DNA from: JAQBXX01 sp947085325
Lineage (GTDB): Bacteria > Pseudomonadota > Gammaproteobacteria > SURF-13
Reading direction: 5' to 3'
Assembly (NCBI GenBank): GCA_947085325.1
Contig: CAMTVY010000015.1
Location: 9,462-73,461 of the forward strand
Length of the DNA: 64,000 bases
In this document: piece after piece, positions 8,517 through 16,957 of the stretch
Position numbering within the stretch: the first letter of the stretch is position 1
Layout: each line of letters begins with the position of its first letter
Notes under the pieces: model-generated
Told to the model about the DNA's origin: nothing
Seen by the model: only the letters and a program-made list of their open reading frames with translations
The model's database searches: none
Program-made: the position numbers and the translations under genes

Positions 8517-9247
8517 AGATTCTCATTGTCGATGACGAGGCCCTCGCACGCGAACGTCTGTGCGGGCTGGTCGCCGAACTCGGCGGCCACGAGATCGTAG
8601 GCGAGGCGGCCAACGGCAGGCAGGCGCTGGCGCAGGCCACGCTGCTGCTGCCGGATACGGTGCTGATGGACATCCGTATGCCGGAGATGGACGGGATGGA
8701 GGCCGCCCTGCACCTTGCCGCACTGGAGCAACCGCCTGCCGTTATTTTCACCACGGCCTACGATGACCATGCGCTGGCTGCGTTCGAGGCGAACGCCACG
8801 GATTATCTGCTGAAGCCGATACGCAAGGAGCAGCTGGAACGCGCGCTCGGCAAGGCGCGCCAGTGGAGCCGGGTGCAGCTTTCCGCAGTGCGTCGCGAGG
8901 GCGGGGGGCTGCGCACGCGCAGATACATCAGTGCCCGGGCGCGAGGGGGCCTCCAGCTCGTTCCGGTGACGGATATCGTGTACTTCAAGGCGGATCAGAA
9001 ATACGTCACCGTACGCTACCGGGAGGGTGAGGTGCTTATTGAGGATTCGCTCAAGGTGCTGGAAGAGGAATTCTGCGAACGCTTTGCGCGCATACACCGC
9101 AACTCACTGGTGGATGTGGCCAGCATTTCCGGTCTGGAGAAGAGCCATGCGGGCAATTGTCTGGTACGCCTGCGTGGCATGGAGGATACGCTCGAGGTCA
9201 GCCGCCGCCATGTGGCGGAGTTGCGCAGGCGCTTGCTGGCAGGCTGA
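8513..9247 (+). CDS. algR: LytTR-family response regulator AlgR
   Basis: The 244-aa regulator has an N-terminal receiver domain (Asp7, Asp8, phospho-acceptor Asp53 in LMDIRMPEMD, Lys101 in LLKPI) and a C-terminal LytTR DNA-binding domain (about 135-240; FKADQKYVTVR, FARIHRNSLVDV). It is the partner of the kinase encoded just upstream. In Pseudomonas AlgR acts on algD, algC and the pilin-accessory fimU operon. Here algC and a pilA lie in the same window, which fits but does not prove a similar regulon. Confidence 0.92.
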   Translation: MKILIVDDEALARERLCGLVAELGGHEIVGEAANGRQALAQATLLLPDTVLMDIRMPEMDGMEAALHLAALEQPPAVIFTTAYDDHALAAFEANATDYLLKPIRKEQLERALGKARQWSRVQLSAVRREGGGLRTRRYISARARGGLQLVPVTDIVYFKADQKYVTVRYREGEVLIEDSLKVLEEEFCERFARIHRNSLVDVASISGLEKSHAGNCLVRLRGMEDTLEVSRRHVAELRRRLLAG

Positions 9248-9376
9248 GGGATGGCGCCTGCTGCGCGCGCACCGAAATCCGTGCTGCGTAGCGCTAGCGT
9301 GTCGTGTACACTTTCGTTTTTCGCGGCGGACGCGGTATTTTATATGCATCCGCTGCGCCTCAAGCGTGCTGCAATT

Positions 9377-9533
9377 TAAGGAATCTCTGATTTATTCAGA
9401 GATTCCTGCGGCACACGGATGTGCCGCCATTTTTAAAACACGCAAGTGTTTGAAAAATGAAGAAAAGCAAAAACCACGTTTTTGCTTTTTGTCTCTGAAA
9501 ATTCCAGGGATGGAATTTTTCAGAGTTTCCTTA
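9377..9533 (+). repeat. MITE-like nested-hairpin repeat, family 1, copy A
   Basis: This 157-bp element is bounded by TAAGGAA-T/A-CTCTGA inverted repeats (14 bp, one mismatch). Inside are five consecutive stem-loops: the left end itself (AAGGAATCTCTGA with TCAGAGATTCCT), GGCACA/TGTGCC, an AACAC/GTGTT stem, CAAAAAC/GTTTTTG followed by a T tract, and TCTGAAAATTCC/GGAATTTTTCAGA. It matches 26474-26627 hairpin by hairpin with compensating changes. It ends 17 bp before the hemC start. The rest of the 302-bp algR-hemC gap (9248-9376) shows no gene or clear signal. Confidence 0.8.
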
Positions 9534-9549
9534 ATTTTCAGGTATTAAC

Positions 9550-10500
9550 ATGGCAACTCAGATACTGCGCATAGCTACGCGCAAAAGCCCGCTTGCACTA
9601 TGGCAGGCCGAACACGTACGGGAGCGTTTGTTGGCGGCCCATCCCGGGCTGGAAGTGGAACTGGTGCGCATGACCACACAGGGCGACAGGATTCTCGATA
9701 CGCCCCTGGCCAAAGTGGGGGGCAAGGGCCTGTTTGTGAAAGAGCTGGAGCAGGGTCTGCTCGAAGGCGCCGCCGACATTGCCGTGCACTCAATGAAAGA
9801 CGTGCCGATGGAATTCCCGGCGGGCCTGCATCTGCCTGTCATAGGCCTGCGCGAAGACCCGCGCGATGCGTTTGTGTCCAACCGCTACGCTACGCTGGAT
9901 GAGCTGCCGCAGGGGGCGTGCGTCGGCACCTCCAGCCTGCGCCGCCAGTGCCAGCTACAGGAGCGCCGGTCTGATCTGCGTATCGTGAGCCTGCGTGGTA
10001 ACGTCAATACGCGCCTCGGGAAGCTTGACGGCGGTGAATTTGATGCTGTCATTCTGGCCGCTGCTGGCCTGTTGCGACTGGGCTTCGGTGCCCGTATTAC
10101 CCAGTTGCTGGAGCCGGAAGTGAGCCTGCCCGCCGTTGGCCAAGGGGCCATCGGCATCGAGTGCCGTAGCGGTGATGTTCGGGTACAAAACCTCATCGGC
10201 ATGCTGGATGACGCTGAAACCCATAGCCGGGTAAGCGCGGAGCGCGCCATGAATCACCGCCTGCAGGGTGGTTGCCAGGTGCCGATTGCAGGTCATGCGC
10301 TGCTCGCTGCAGGTGTGCTCTCGCTGCGCGGACTGGTGGGGCGGCCCGACGGCAGCGAGGTGGTGCGCGGGACAGTGAGCGGCCCGCGAGCCCAGGCCGA
10401 GCAACTGGGTGTTGCGCTGGCCGATGATTTGCTCGCGCGCGGCGCGCGCGCGATTCTGCGTGATGTCTATGCCGACGAACGTTTCGCTGACACCCACTGA
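9550..10500 (+). CDS. hemC: Porphobilinogen deaminase (hydroxymethylbilane synthase)
   Basis: The 316-aa enzyme polymerises four porphobilinogens into hydroxymethylbilane on a dipyrromethane cofactor. Cofactor attachment Cys242 is in LQGGCQVPIAG; KDVP (catalytic Asp84 region) and the Arg-rich substrate loop SSLRRQCQL are also present. It starts 17 bp after a MITE-like repeat, so the repeat forms part of the 5' leader if transcription starts upstream. hemC, hemD, hemX and hemY all overlap, which indicates one operon. Confidence 0.97.
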   Translation: MATQILRIATRKSPLALWQAEHVRERLLAAHPGLEVELVRMTTQGDRILDTPLAKVGGKGLFVKELEQGLLEGAADIAVHSMKDVPMEFPAGLHLPVIGLREDPRDAFVSNRYATLDELPQGACVGTSSLRRQCQLQERRSDLRIVSLRGNVNTRLGKLDGGEFDAVILAAAGLLRLGFGARITQLLEPEVSLPAVGQGAIGIECRSGDVRVQNLIGMLDDAETHSRVSAERAMNHRLQGGCQVPIAGHALLAAGVLSLRGLVGRPDGSEVVRGTVSGPRAQAEQLGVALADDLLARGARAILRDVYADERFADTH

Positions 10501-11284
10501 TCCACTGGCCGGTGTTACCGTACTGGTGACGCGCCCGCGTCATCAGGCCGGGCGTTTGTGCCAGTTGATTGAGGCGCGCGGCGGGCATGCCGTTCTGTTC
10601 CCGGTGCTGGAGATCACGGAGATCGAGGACAGCAACCCTGCTCGCGAACTGATCGCACGTCTGGAAGAGTTCGACTTGGCAATTTTCGTAAGCGCTAACG
10701 CCGTGCAGATGGCTGCGCCCATGCTGGACGGGCGTGCGGATTTTCCGGCCTGGCTGCAGGTCGCGGTGATCGGCAGGCGCACCGCCGAGGCATTGCAAAC
10801 CCAAGGCCTGCGCGTCGATATCGTGCCCCAGGAAGGTTTCACCAGCGAGGCCTTGCTCGCGATGCCTGAAATGCATGAGATGCAGGGTAAGAGCGTGCTG
10901 ATCTTTCGTGGCGCCGGCGGGCGTGAAGCGTTGGGCGATACACTGGCCCAGCGTGGCGCCCAGGTGAGTTATGCGGAAGTGTATCGGCGCGTGCGGCCTG
11001 CAGGCGAAGGCGTGGCGCTGACAAAGATATTGGAGGAGAATCACACTCTGGTCATCGTTGTCACCAGCAACGAAGGGTTGCAAAACCTGTTTGAAATGGC
11101 GGGTGCGCGAGGACAGCCGTTGCTGCAGCGCGCCGTGCTCGTGGTAATGAGCAAGCGCAACGCCGAGCTTGCGCGAAGTTTGGGGTTCAGCGCATCGCCG
11201 GTAGTCGTCGAGCGAGCGGATGATGAGGGTCTGCTCGATGCCGCGCTTGTCGCCGCCCGGAGCATGAGAAGAGGAGAGTCATGA
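10469..11284 (+). CDS. hemD: Uroporphyrinogen-III synthase
   Basis: The 271-aa product inverts ring D and cyclises hydroxymethylbilane to uroporphyrinogen III. HemD proteins diverge strongly, but the pattern TVLVTRPRHQAGRLCQLIEARGG at the start, VSANAV, IGRRTAEAL and the VTSNEGLQNLFE segment is typical. The start is either of two ATGs (10463 or 10469) inside the end of hemC. hemX begins within its last four bases (ATGA). Confidence 0.9.
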   Translation: MPTNVSLTPTDPLAGVTVLVTRPRHQAGRLCQLIEARGGHAVLFPVLEITEIEDSNPARELIARLEEFDLAIFVSANAVQMAAPMLDGRADFPAWLQVAVIGRRTAEALQTQGLRVDIVPQEGFTSEALLAMPEMHEMQGKSVLIFRGAGGREALGDTLAQRGAQVSYAEVYRRVRPAGEGVALTKILEENHTLVIVVTSNEGLQNLFEMAGARGQPLLQRAVLVVMSKRNAELARSLGFSASPVVVERADDEGLLDAALVAARSMRRGES

Positions 11285-12372
11285 ACAACCAGGACAGCGC
11301 ACAGGTTCACGACACGGCTCAAGATCCGCCGGCTGACACGACCAGTGCGCCGGTCACCGCCTCGGGCAGGCGCCCCCGCCGGTGGCTGGCGCTGTTGGTG
11401 CTGGTTGTCGTGGTGACCGCAGGTGCGGCGCTCTATGGTGTGTGGCGGGTAGTGCAGCAGCAGGAAGGGCTCAGCCTGCAACTGGAAGAGTTGCGCACGG
11501 GCGTTCTGCAGGAAGACCGTATGCTGCAGGAACTGCGCGATGAGCAGCAGGCGATGCAGGCCGATATTGGCGATCTGCGCACAGGCCTGTCCAGGGGTGC
11601 GTTGGTGCGGGCGGTGACCGAGGCCGGTTTTCTGGCGCGCATCGCCCATGATCATCTGGTTTTTGCGTATGACCTGCCCGGCGCCGTGGACGCGCTTGCG
11701 GCTGCAGAGTGGATCGTGCACGACGTGGACGATGTGCGTTTGGCGGAAGTCAAAAGACAGTTTGCCGATACGCTGCAGGTGTTGCGCCAGGTCAAGGCGC
11801 CTGACATTTCCCGGCTTGCGCTGCAATTGAAACGATGGGCGGCGCGCGTGGACGAATTGCCATTGGCCCGGAGATCCACGGCGTCCGCGCCACCGGCGGC
11901 TGTCACTGAGCCGTCGGGTCCGCGCTGGCAGGTTTTGCTGCGCGGCTTCTGGGCGGAGTTGAAAGGCCTGGTTACGGTGCGGCATGGGGATCAGGTCGCG
12001 GTACCGCTGATCACGCCCGAACAGCAGTACTTCCTGTATCAAAACCTGCGACTGGAACTGGGGGCGGCACAAGCCAGCCTGCTGCATCGCGATACGCGCA
12101 ACCTGCGCGCCAGTCTCGGCGCGGCACGCGACTGGATCAACCGCTACTTTGATGTGCGTGCGGCAAACACCAAGGCGTTGCTTGCCGAGCTCGACGCGTT
12201 GGTGGAAATCGATATTGCACCACCGGCATTGCCCGAACTTTCCAGCTTGCAGCAAGCGTTGCACGATGTGCTGGCGGCGGTCACGAATAATGGTGAGCGT
12301 GCGCAAAAGACCGACCCTACCGAGGCAGGGCGCGTCGTAATGGAGAGTAAGGCAGCGATTACGCCGCCATGA
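11281..12372 (+). CDS. hemX: HemX membrane protein
   Basis: The 363-aa single-pass inner-membrane protein has a disordered N-terminus, a transmembrane helix at about residues 37-57 (WLALLVLVVVVTAGAALYGVW), and a long, helical periplasmic part with coiled-coil character (QQQEGLSLQLEELRTG). It is related to the protein annotated as uroporphyrinogen-III C-methyltransferase in enterics, but has no methyltransferase domain. It is always found between hemD and hemY. The exact role is unknown; a scaffold for haem enzymes has been proposed. Confidence 0.88.
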   Translation: MNNQDSAQVHDTAQDPPADTTSAPVTASGRRPRRWLALLVLVVVVTAGAALYGVWRVVQQQEGLSLQLEELRTGVLQEDRMLQELRDEQQAMQADIGDLRTGLSRGALVRAVTEAGFLARIAHDHLVFAYDLPGAVDALAAAEWIVHDVDDVRLAEVKRQFADTLQVLRQVKAPDISRLALQLKRWAARVDELPLARRSTASAPPAAVTEPSGPRWQVLLRGFWAELKGLVTVRHGDQVAVPLITPEQQYFLYQNLRLELGAAQASLLHRDTRNLRASLGAARDWINRYFDVRAANTKALLAELDALVEIDIAPPALPELSSLQQALHDVLAAVTNNGERAQKTDPTEAGRVVMESKAAITPP

Positions 12373-13574
12373 AATTTCTGCTATCGATCATTCTGGTGCT
12401 GATGCTGGCAGTGGGGCTCGGCATTGTGGTACAGACCGACCCCGGCTACGTGTTGCTGAGCCGGGGCCACTGGTCAGTGGAAGTGACCTTGCTGGTGTTT
12501 GTGGCGTTGCTGCTGCTTGCCTTTCTGGCGGTATATTTTCTGCTGCGCTTTTTGGCCTATGCCTGGGGTATGCAGGGGCGTGTCAGGGCATGGCGCCGTG
12601 AGCGCCGCCGCCTCCAGGCGCGTGATGCGCTGCTTGCAGGCTTGCTCCAGATGGAGGAAGGCGAGTGGCGCAGTGCGGAGAGCGCGCTGCTACTGCATGT
12701 CGAGCACAGCGACACCCCCGTGCTGAATTATCTCGGCGCCGCGCGCGCCGCGCACCACGTCGGCGCACACGAACGCCGCGATGAGTACTTGCGGCTGGCG
12801 AGTGGCCACATGCCGCAGGCGGAAATCGCGATCGGGATTGCCCGGGCAAAATTCCAGCTTGAGCATCAACAACTGGATCAGGCCCTGACTACGGTCAACA
12901 ACCTTTATCAGGTCGCTCCCCGGCATGGTTACGTGCTGCGCCTGCTGATGAAGCTGGCCCTGGCGCGCGGCGACTGGTGGCGGCTGTTGAATTTGCTGCC
13001 GGATCTGCGCAAGCGCAAAGTCATTCCGGTGCAGGAAGCAGATGCGCTGGAGGTCAATACCCATACCGCATTACTGGAAATGTCTGTGCAGGCGCAGGAT
13101 GACGGCGCGGTGCACGCAGTGTGGAACCAGGTGCCGAGGCGATTGCAGAGCCACCCCCGGCTGGTGTTCCAGTATGCGCGCTATCAGAGTGCGCGAGGCA
13201 GGGGTGACGAGGCGGAGGGCATGCTGTACCGCACGCTGCGCAGTACGTGGGATGACGACTTGATCCGGCTCTATGGCCAGATCGAGGGCGAAGATACCAC
13301 GGAGCAGCTTGCCCGTGCCGAAGACTGGCTGCATGCTCACGATGATAATCCTGCGCTGTTGCTGACACTGGGGCGCTTGTGCATGCGCCACCGGCTGTGG
13401 GGCAAGGCGCGCACCTACCTTGAAGGCAGCCTCAGACTGGCTGCCCGGCCTGAGACCTGTCAGACGCTGGGCAGCCTGCATGAGCAGCTGGGCGAGCAGG
13501 CAGCGGCGCTGGAGTACTACCGGCGCGGATTGACGTTAACGCAGGGCGGTGTGCAGTCCACAGTGCGCAGCTAA
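12369..13574 (+). CDS. hemY: HemY, TPR-containing membrane protein
   Basis: The 401-aa protein has two N-terminal transmembrane helices (about 3-20 and 38-62) followed by the HemY_N domain and tetratricopeptide repeats (about 100-390; the last reads LGSLHEQLGEQAAALEYYRRGL). It shares no homology with the Bacillus protoporphyrinogen oxidase of the same name. It overlaps hemX by 4 nt and ends the operon, converging on the reductase gene with 5 bp between stop codons. Confidence 0.9.
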   Translation: MKFLLSIILVLMLAVGLGIVVQTDPGYVLLSRGHWSVEVTLLVFVALLLLAFLAVYFLLRFLAYAWGMQGRVRAWRRERRRLQARDALLAGLLQMEEGEWRSAESALLLHVEHSDTPVLNYLGAARAAHHVGAHERRDEYLRLASGHMPQAEIAIGIARAKFQLEHQQLDQALTTVNNLYQVAPRHGYVLRLLMKLALARGDWWRLLNLLPDLRKRKVIPVQEADALEVNTHTALLEMSVQAQDDGAVHAVWNQVPRRLQSHPRLVFQYARYQSARGRGDEAEGMLYRTLRSTWDDDLIRLYGQIEGEDTTEQLARAEDWLHAHDDNPALLLTLGRLCMRHRLWGKARTYLEGSLRLAARPETCQTLGSLHEQLGEQAAALEYYRRGLTLTQGGVQSTVRS

Positions 13575-13579
13575 GCGCA

Positions 13580-14617
13580 TCAGCGTGTTGCCCCTGCTGG
13601 CAAGCTATCCTGCGCAAACTCAAACGGATCCGCATAAAAATTTTCCTGCGGGAGGCCGTGCGCGATGAAATCACGGTGTGCGGCCTGCACCAGTACCGGC
13701 GGTCCGCTGGCATACACGTCGAAGGCATGCAGCGCAGGGTGGTCGCGCAGCACGACATCCGTCACATACCCCTGTGCGCCACGCCACGCATCCTCGGGCA
13801 GCGGCTGCGACAGCACGGGCGTATAGCGGAAGTGCGGATGCTGCGTTTCCCAGGTGCGCACGCGTGCGTCGAGATAGAGGCCGCTGCGGCTAACAGCGCC
13901 CCAGTACAGGTGCAGGGGGCGGGTCACGCCCTCGGCAAAGGCATGTTCAAGGATGGCCTTGATGGGCGCGAAGCCGGTGCCGCCTGCAACAAAAATTACC
14001 GGGCGTGACGAGTCTTCGCGCAGATAGAAATTCCCGAGCGGGCCTTCGAGCCGTAACATCGTTTTTTCCTTGAACTCAAACTGGGCGCCGCCGGTGAAGC
14101 GTCCACCTTCGATGCGTTTGATGTGCAACTCGATGCGCTCATCGTCGTGCGGGGCATTGGCGATGGAGAAGCTGCGTCTGCGGCCATCGCGCAGCAGAAA
14201 GTCGATGTATTGTCCGGCGCGAAATCGCAGCCGCTCCGTGGGCGGGAGTTTGAGATAAACGCGTATGACATCGGGCGAGAGTTGCTCCAGACGCTCGACG
14301 CGGCACGGCAATATTTTTGGCGGGATGTCATCGGCGTCCGAAGTTTCATGTACCTCTACTGTCAGGTCGGAAACAGGGTGCGCCTGACACAGCAAGGCGT
14401 ATCCGGCGTTCACGTCGGCGTCGCTGAGCGCCGGCGGTTTAAACGTGCCATAATTCACGCTACCGGCGAGCAGCCGGCTTTTGCAGGCGCCGCACGCACC
14501 ACTGCGGCAGCCATAGGGGAAGGCGAGGCCACGACGCAGTGCGGCATCCAGGATGGTCTCGTGCGCGTCGACGCTGAACTCGTGACCTCCGGGCTGGACA
14601 CGAACATTGAAATTCAT
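13580..14617 (-). CDS. Ferredoxin-NAD(P)H flavin reductase, AscD-like
   Basis: The 345-aa electron-transfer protein has an N-terminal plant-type 2Fe-2S ferredoxin domain (Cys37, Cys42, Cys45 in YGCRSGACGACKS, and Cys77 in ALLCQAH). An FAD-binding domain (RRRSFSIANAP) and an NAD-binding domain (FVAGGTGFAPIKAILEH) follow. This is the layout of CDP-6-deoxy-delta-3,4-glucoseen reductase and of oxygenase reductase components. No CDP-sugar or oxygenase genes are nearby, so the physiological partner is unknown and the database-style name should not be taken literally. Confidence 0.85.
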   Translation of the reverse strand: MNFNVRVQPGGHEFSVDAHETILDAALRRGLAFPYGCRSGACGACKSRLLAGSVNYGTFKPPALSDADVNAGYALLCQAHPVSDLTVEVHETSDADDIPPKILPCRVERLEQLSPDVIRVYLKLPPTERLRFRAGQYIDFLLRDGRRRSFSIANAPHDDERIELHIKRIEGGRFTGGAQFEFKEKTMLRLEGPLGNFYLREDSSRPVIFVAGGTGFAPIKAILEHAFAEGVTRPLHLYWGAVSRSGLYLDARVRTWETQHPHFRYTPVLSQPLPEDAWRGAQGYVTDVVLRDHPALHAFDVYASGPPVLVQAAHRDFIAHGLPQENFYADPFEFAQDSLPAGATR

Positions 14618-14683
14618 GCAGGTAGCTTGCGGGTTGGGTAAATCCTGCCACCATTATCGCTGTTTTCACGCCCTAGAGGAACC

Positions 14684-15556
14684 ATGACCGGGCCTGTGCT
14701 GATAATAGGCTGTGGTGATATCGGGACACGGGTGGCCGCAGGCTGTGTTGCGCGCGGCGACAGCGTAAGCGCACTGGTGCGTTCCGCTGCACCTATCCCG
14801 GTGCTGGAGGCTGCGGGCGTAGTGACTGTTTCCGGCGACCTGGACGACGCCCCTTCGCTTGCCGGGCTGCCGGCGCAGCGCGCACTGCTATACTACTTTA
14901 CCCCGCCGCCGGAGCCGGGCAACACCGACCCGCGCATGGGGCGTTTGCTGCACGCCGTCACACAGTCCGCGTTACCGCATAAAATCGTCTACATCAGCAC
15001 CAGTGGCGTGTACGGCGACCATCAGGGTGGCTGGGTGGACGAAGATACCCCGCCCAACCCGCAGACGGCGCGCGCCAGGGCGCGCCTCGATGCCGAGAGC
15101 CAACTGCTGGGATGGGGGCGCACACACGCCGTGCCGGTGGTGATTCTGCGTGTCGGCGGCATTTATGGCCCGGGACGCCTGCCCGTCGAGCGCCTGCGGC
15201 GCGGTGAACCGGTGCTGCGGCGCGAGGACGCGCCGTTTACCAATCGCATCCACGCCGATGATCTCGCCCAGGTGTGTCTTGCCGCCGCCGAGCACGGCGG
15301 TGCCGGGCGCATATACAACGTGTGCGATGGCGAGCACAGCACGATGACGGATTATTTCAACGCCGTCGCCGACTGGCTGGGCCTGGTACGTCCGCCGCAG
15401 ATCACGCTGGCCGAGGCGCAGCAGGTGCTGAGCCCGGCCCTGTTGTCCTATCTCAATGAATCGCGGCGCATGGATAACCGGCGCATGCGCGAGGAGCTGG
15501 GGGTGGTGCTGCGTTATCCGAACCTTGCTGCGGGGCTGTCCGGCGCGATTGAGTGA
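14684..15556 (+). CDS. NAD-dependent epimerase/dehydratase-like SDR (YeeZ family)
   Basis: The 290-aa protein starts with a Rossmann nucleotide site (VLIIGCGDIGTRVA) and has the extended-SDR segments YISTSGVYGD, VVILRVGGIYGPGR and NRIHADDLAQ. The catalytic YxxxK is not in the canonical place, as is common in the YeeZ-type subgroup. The substrate is unknown. A GAGG ribosome-binding site precedes the ATG. The gene converges on DUF2784 with 6 bp between them. Confidence 0.8.
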   Translation: MTGPVLIIGCGDIGTRVAAGCVARGDSVSALVRSAAPIPVLEAAGVVTVSGDLDDAPSLAGLPAQRALLYYFTPPPEPGNTDPRMGRLLHAVTQSALPHKIVYISTSGVYGDHQGGWVDEDTPPNPQTARARARLDAESQLLGWGRTHAVPVVILRVGGIYGPGRLPVERLRRGEPVLRREDAPFTNRIHADDLAQVCLAAAEHGGAGRIYNVCDGEHSTMTDYFNAVADWLGLVRPPQITLAEAQQVLSPALLSYLNESRRMDNRRMREELGVVLRYPNLAAGLSGAIE

Positions 15557-15562
15557 AACCCG

Positions 15563-15994
15563 CTACGGCTGATCCCGCAGGTTGCGTGCAGACCTGCGGC
15601 GGCGCGGCGGGTACTTGAGCCAGCTCGCGGCCACCAGTGCGGCGAACAGCGTATACAGCAGAGTGAATGCCCACACGGGCGCAGTGTAGAACAGCAAACG
15701 GCCGAGCCAGTAACCGATAAAGCTCAGCTCCTGCGGCGTATCGCCCGCCATCCGGCGCAGGCTGTTTTCCAGCACGGTGAGCGGGCAGCGCGCGCCGAGC
15801 CAGCTTTCAATTACCACCACGCCGATCGCGGCGAGGTGCAGCAGCCGAAACATGAAATTGCGCGCCGCCGTCCAGCCCAGCACCCAGCCTGCGAGAATGA
15901 ACACCTGTCCGCCGACCACAAACAGCACATAGGCGACATGCAGTGTGAGGGTAAGGTCGGCGAGCAGACCGGCCTGGTCGGGGGTGAGGGCCAT
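15563..15994 (-). CDS. DUF2784 membrane protein
   Basis: The 143-aa integral membrane protein has four hydrophobic helices (about 10-38, 43-62, 92-112 and 112-128). The conserved DUF2784 patterns are LTLHVAYVLFVVGGQ, WLGARCPLTVLENSLR (containing the invariant Cys) and FIGYWLGRLLF. The function is unknown. It lies 22 bp downstream of the exonuclease III gene on the same strand. Confidence 0.85.
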   Translation of the reverse strand: MALTPDQAGLLADLTLTLHVAYVLFVVGGQVFILAGWVLGWTAARNFMFRLLHLAAIGVVVIESWLGARCPLTVLENSLRRMAGDTPQELSFIGYWLGRLLFYTAPVWAFTLLYTLFAALVAASWLKYPPRRRRSARNLRDQP

Positions 15995-16016
15995 GAGTCA
16001 GGTTCCGCGCAGGCGG

Positions 16017-16784
16017 TTACAGGGTGAACTCCGCCAGCACAGGGGCATGGTCGGAGGGGCGCTCCAGCTTGCGCGGGGCGGTGTCGATGCGGCAGCTGGT
16101 GCACAGTGCACGCAGCGCCGGGCTGATGAGGATGTGGTCGATGCGCAGGCCGTGGTTGCGTCGGAACCCGCCGGCACGATAGTCCCACCAACTGAACACG
16201 GCCGCCTGTTGGTCAAACAGGCGGAAACAATCCAGCAGGCCGGAGTCTTGCAGTTGCCTGAACGCAGCGCGCTCGGCGTCGCTCACCAGCACCTGACCCT
16301 GCCAGGCTGCAGGGTCATGGACATCACGATCCTCGGGGGCGATATTGAAATCACCCAGCACGATGAGGTGTTCGTGCCTGCCGAGTTGCTGCTGAATCCA
16401 GGCGCAGACTTTTTCGAGCCAGGATAGTTTATAAACGTATTTGTCCGAGCCCACGCTGGAGCCATTGGGTACGTAAAGATTGATGACCCGCAGGCCGTTG
16501 TAGCTGGCTGCCAGCAGCCGCCGCTGTGCGTCATCGAGCCCTGCAATGTCGCGCACCGTGTCGGCAGGCGTGTGCCGGCTCAGCAGGGCGACGCCGTTGT
16601 AGCTCTTCTGCCCGGAGAAAACCGCCTGATAACCCGCCGCCTGAATTTCAGCCAGGGGGAAGTCCTCGTCTACGGTTTTTGTTTCCTGCAGGGCGACGAT
16701 GTCGGGTTTTTCGGCGTCGAGCCAGGCCAGCAGGTGCGGCAGGCGCACGCGCAGGGAGTTGACATTCCAGGTGGCAATTTTCAT
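16017..16784 (-). CDS. xthA: Exodeoxyribonuclease III
   Basis: The 255-aa Mg-dependent endonuclease/exonuclease/phosphatase-fold enzyme acts at abasic sites. It has the full motif set: WNVNSLRVRLP, LQETKT (metal Glu), YVPNGS, LGDFNIAP, RIDHIL and the terminal SDHAPV. I chose the ATG at 16784, which gives MKIATWNVNS. The longer frame upstream translates only a MITE-like repeat. That repeat (16786-16911) ends one base before the ATG, so the gene has no ordinary Shine-Dalgarno and its leader is repeat-derived. Confidence 0.95.
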   Translation of the reverse strand: MKIATWNVNSLRVRLPHLLAWLDAEKPDIVALQETKTVDEDFPLAEIQAAGYQAVFSGQKSYNGVALLSRHTPADTVRDIAGLDDAQRRLLAASYNGLRVINLYVPNGSSVGSDKYVYKLSWLEKVCAWIQQQLGRHEHLIVLGDFNIAPEDRDVHDPAAWQGQVLVSDAERAAFRQLQDSGLLDCFRLFDQQAAVFSWWDYRAGGFRRNHGLRIDHILISPALRALCTSCRIDTAPRKLERPSDHAPVLAEFTL

Positions 16785-16785
16785 G

Positions 16786-16911
16786 CTGAAAATGCGTCTT
16801 TTGCTCCAATACTTCGTTGCTTCGTCTTCTGCGCTGCTCACATACTAGCGCGTATGCTCCGCTGCTTGAAGGCTCGCGCCTCGTCTTGAAGCAAAATCCA
16901 CTATTTTCAGT
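16786..16911 (-). repeat. MITE-like repeat, family 2, copy 2
   Basis: Read on minus, this is a close relative of 31-179 (GGATTTTGCTTCAAGAC, AGTATGTGAGCAGCGCAGA, TATTGGAGCAAAAGACGCATTTT), bounded by CTGAAAAT inverted ends that replace the CTCTAAAAAT ends of copy 1. It directly precedes the xthA ATG. An accidental open frame runs through it into xthA, which could mislead start prediction. Confidence 0.75.
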
Positions 16912-16957
16912 GTCCTTGTTGTCACTGTTGCGCCGTTGGGCAATGTGAGCCGAAAAA

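Noticed and set aside
15563..16841. Longer exonuclease III with N-terminus starting at 16841
   Set aside because: The extra residues are encoded by the family 2 repeat; the true N-terminus MKIATWNVNS starts at 16784.
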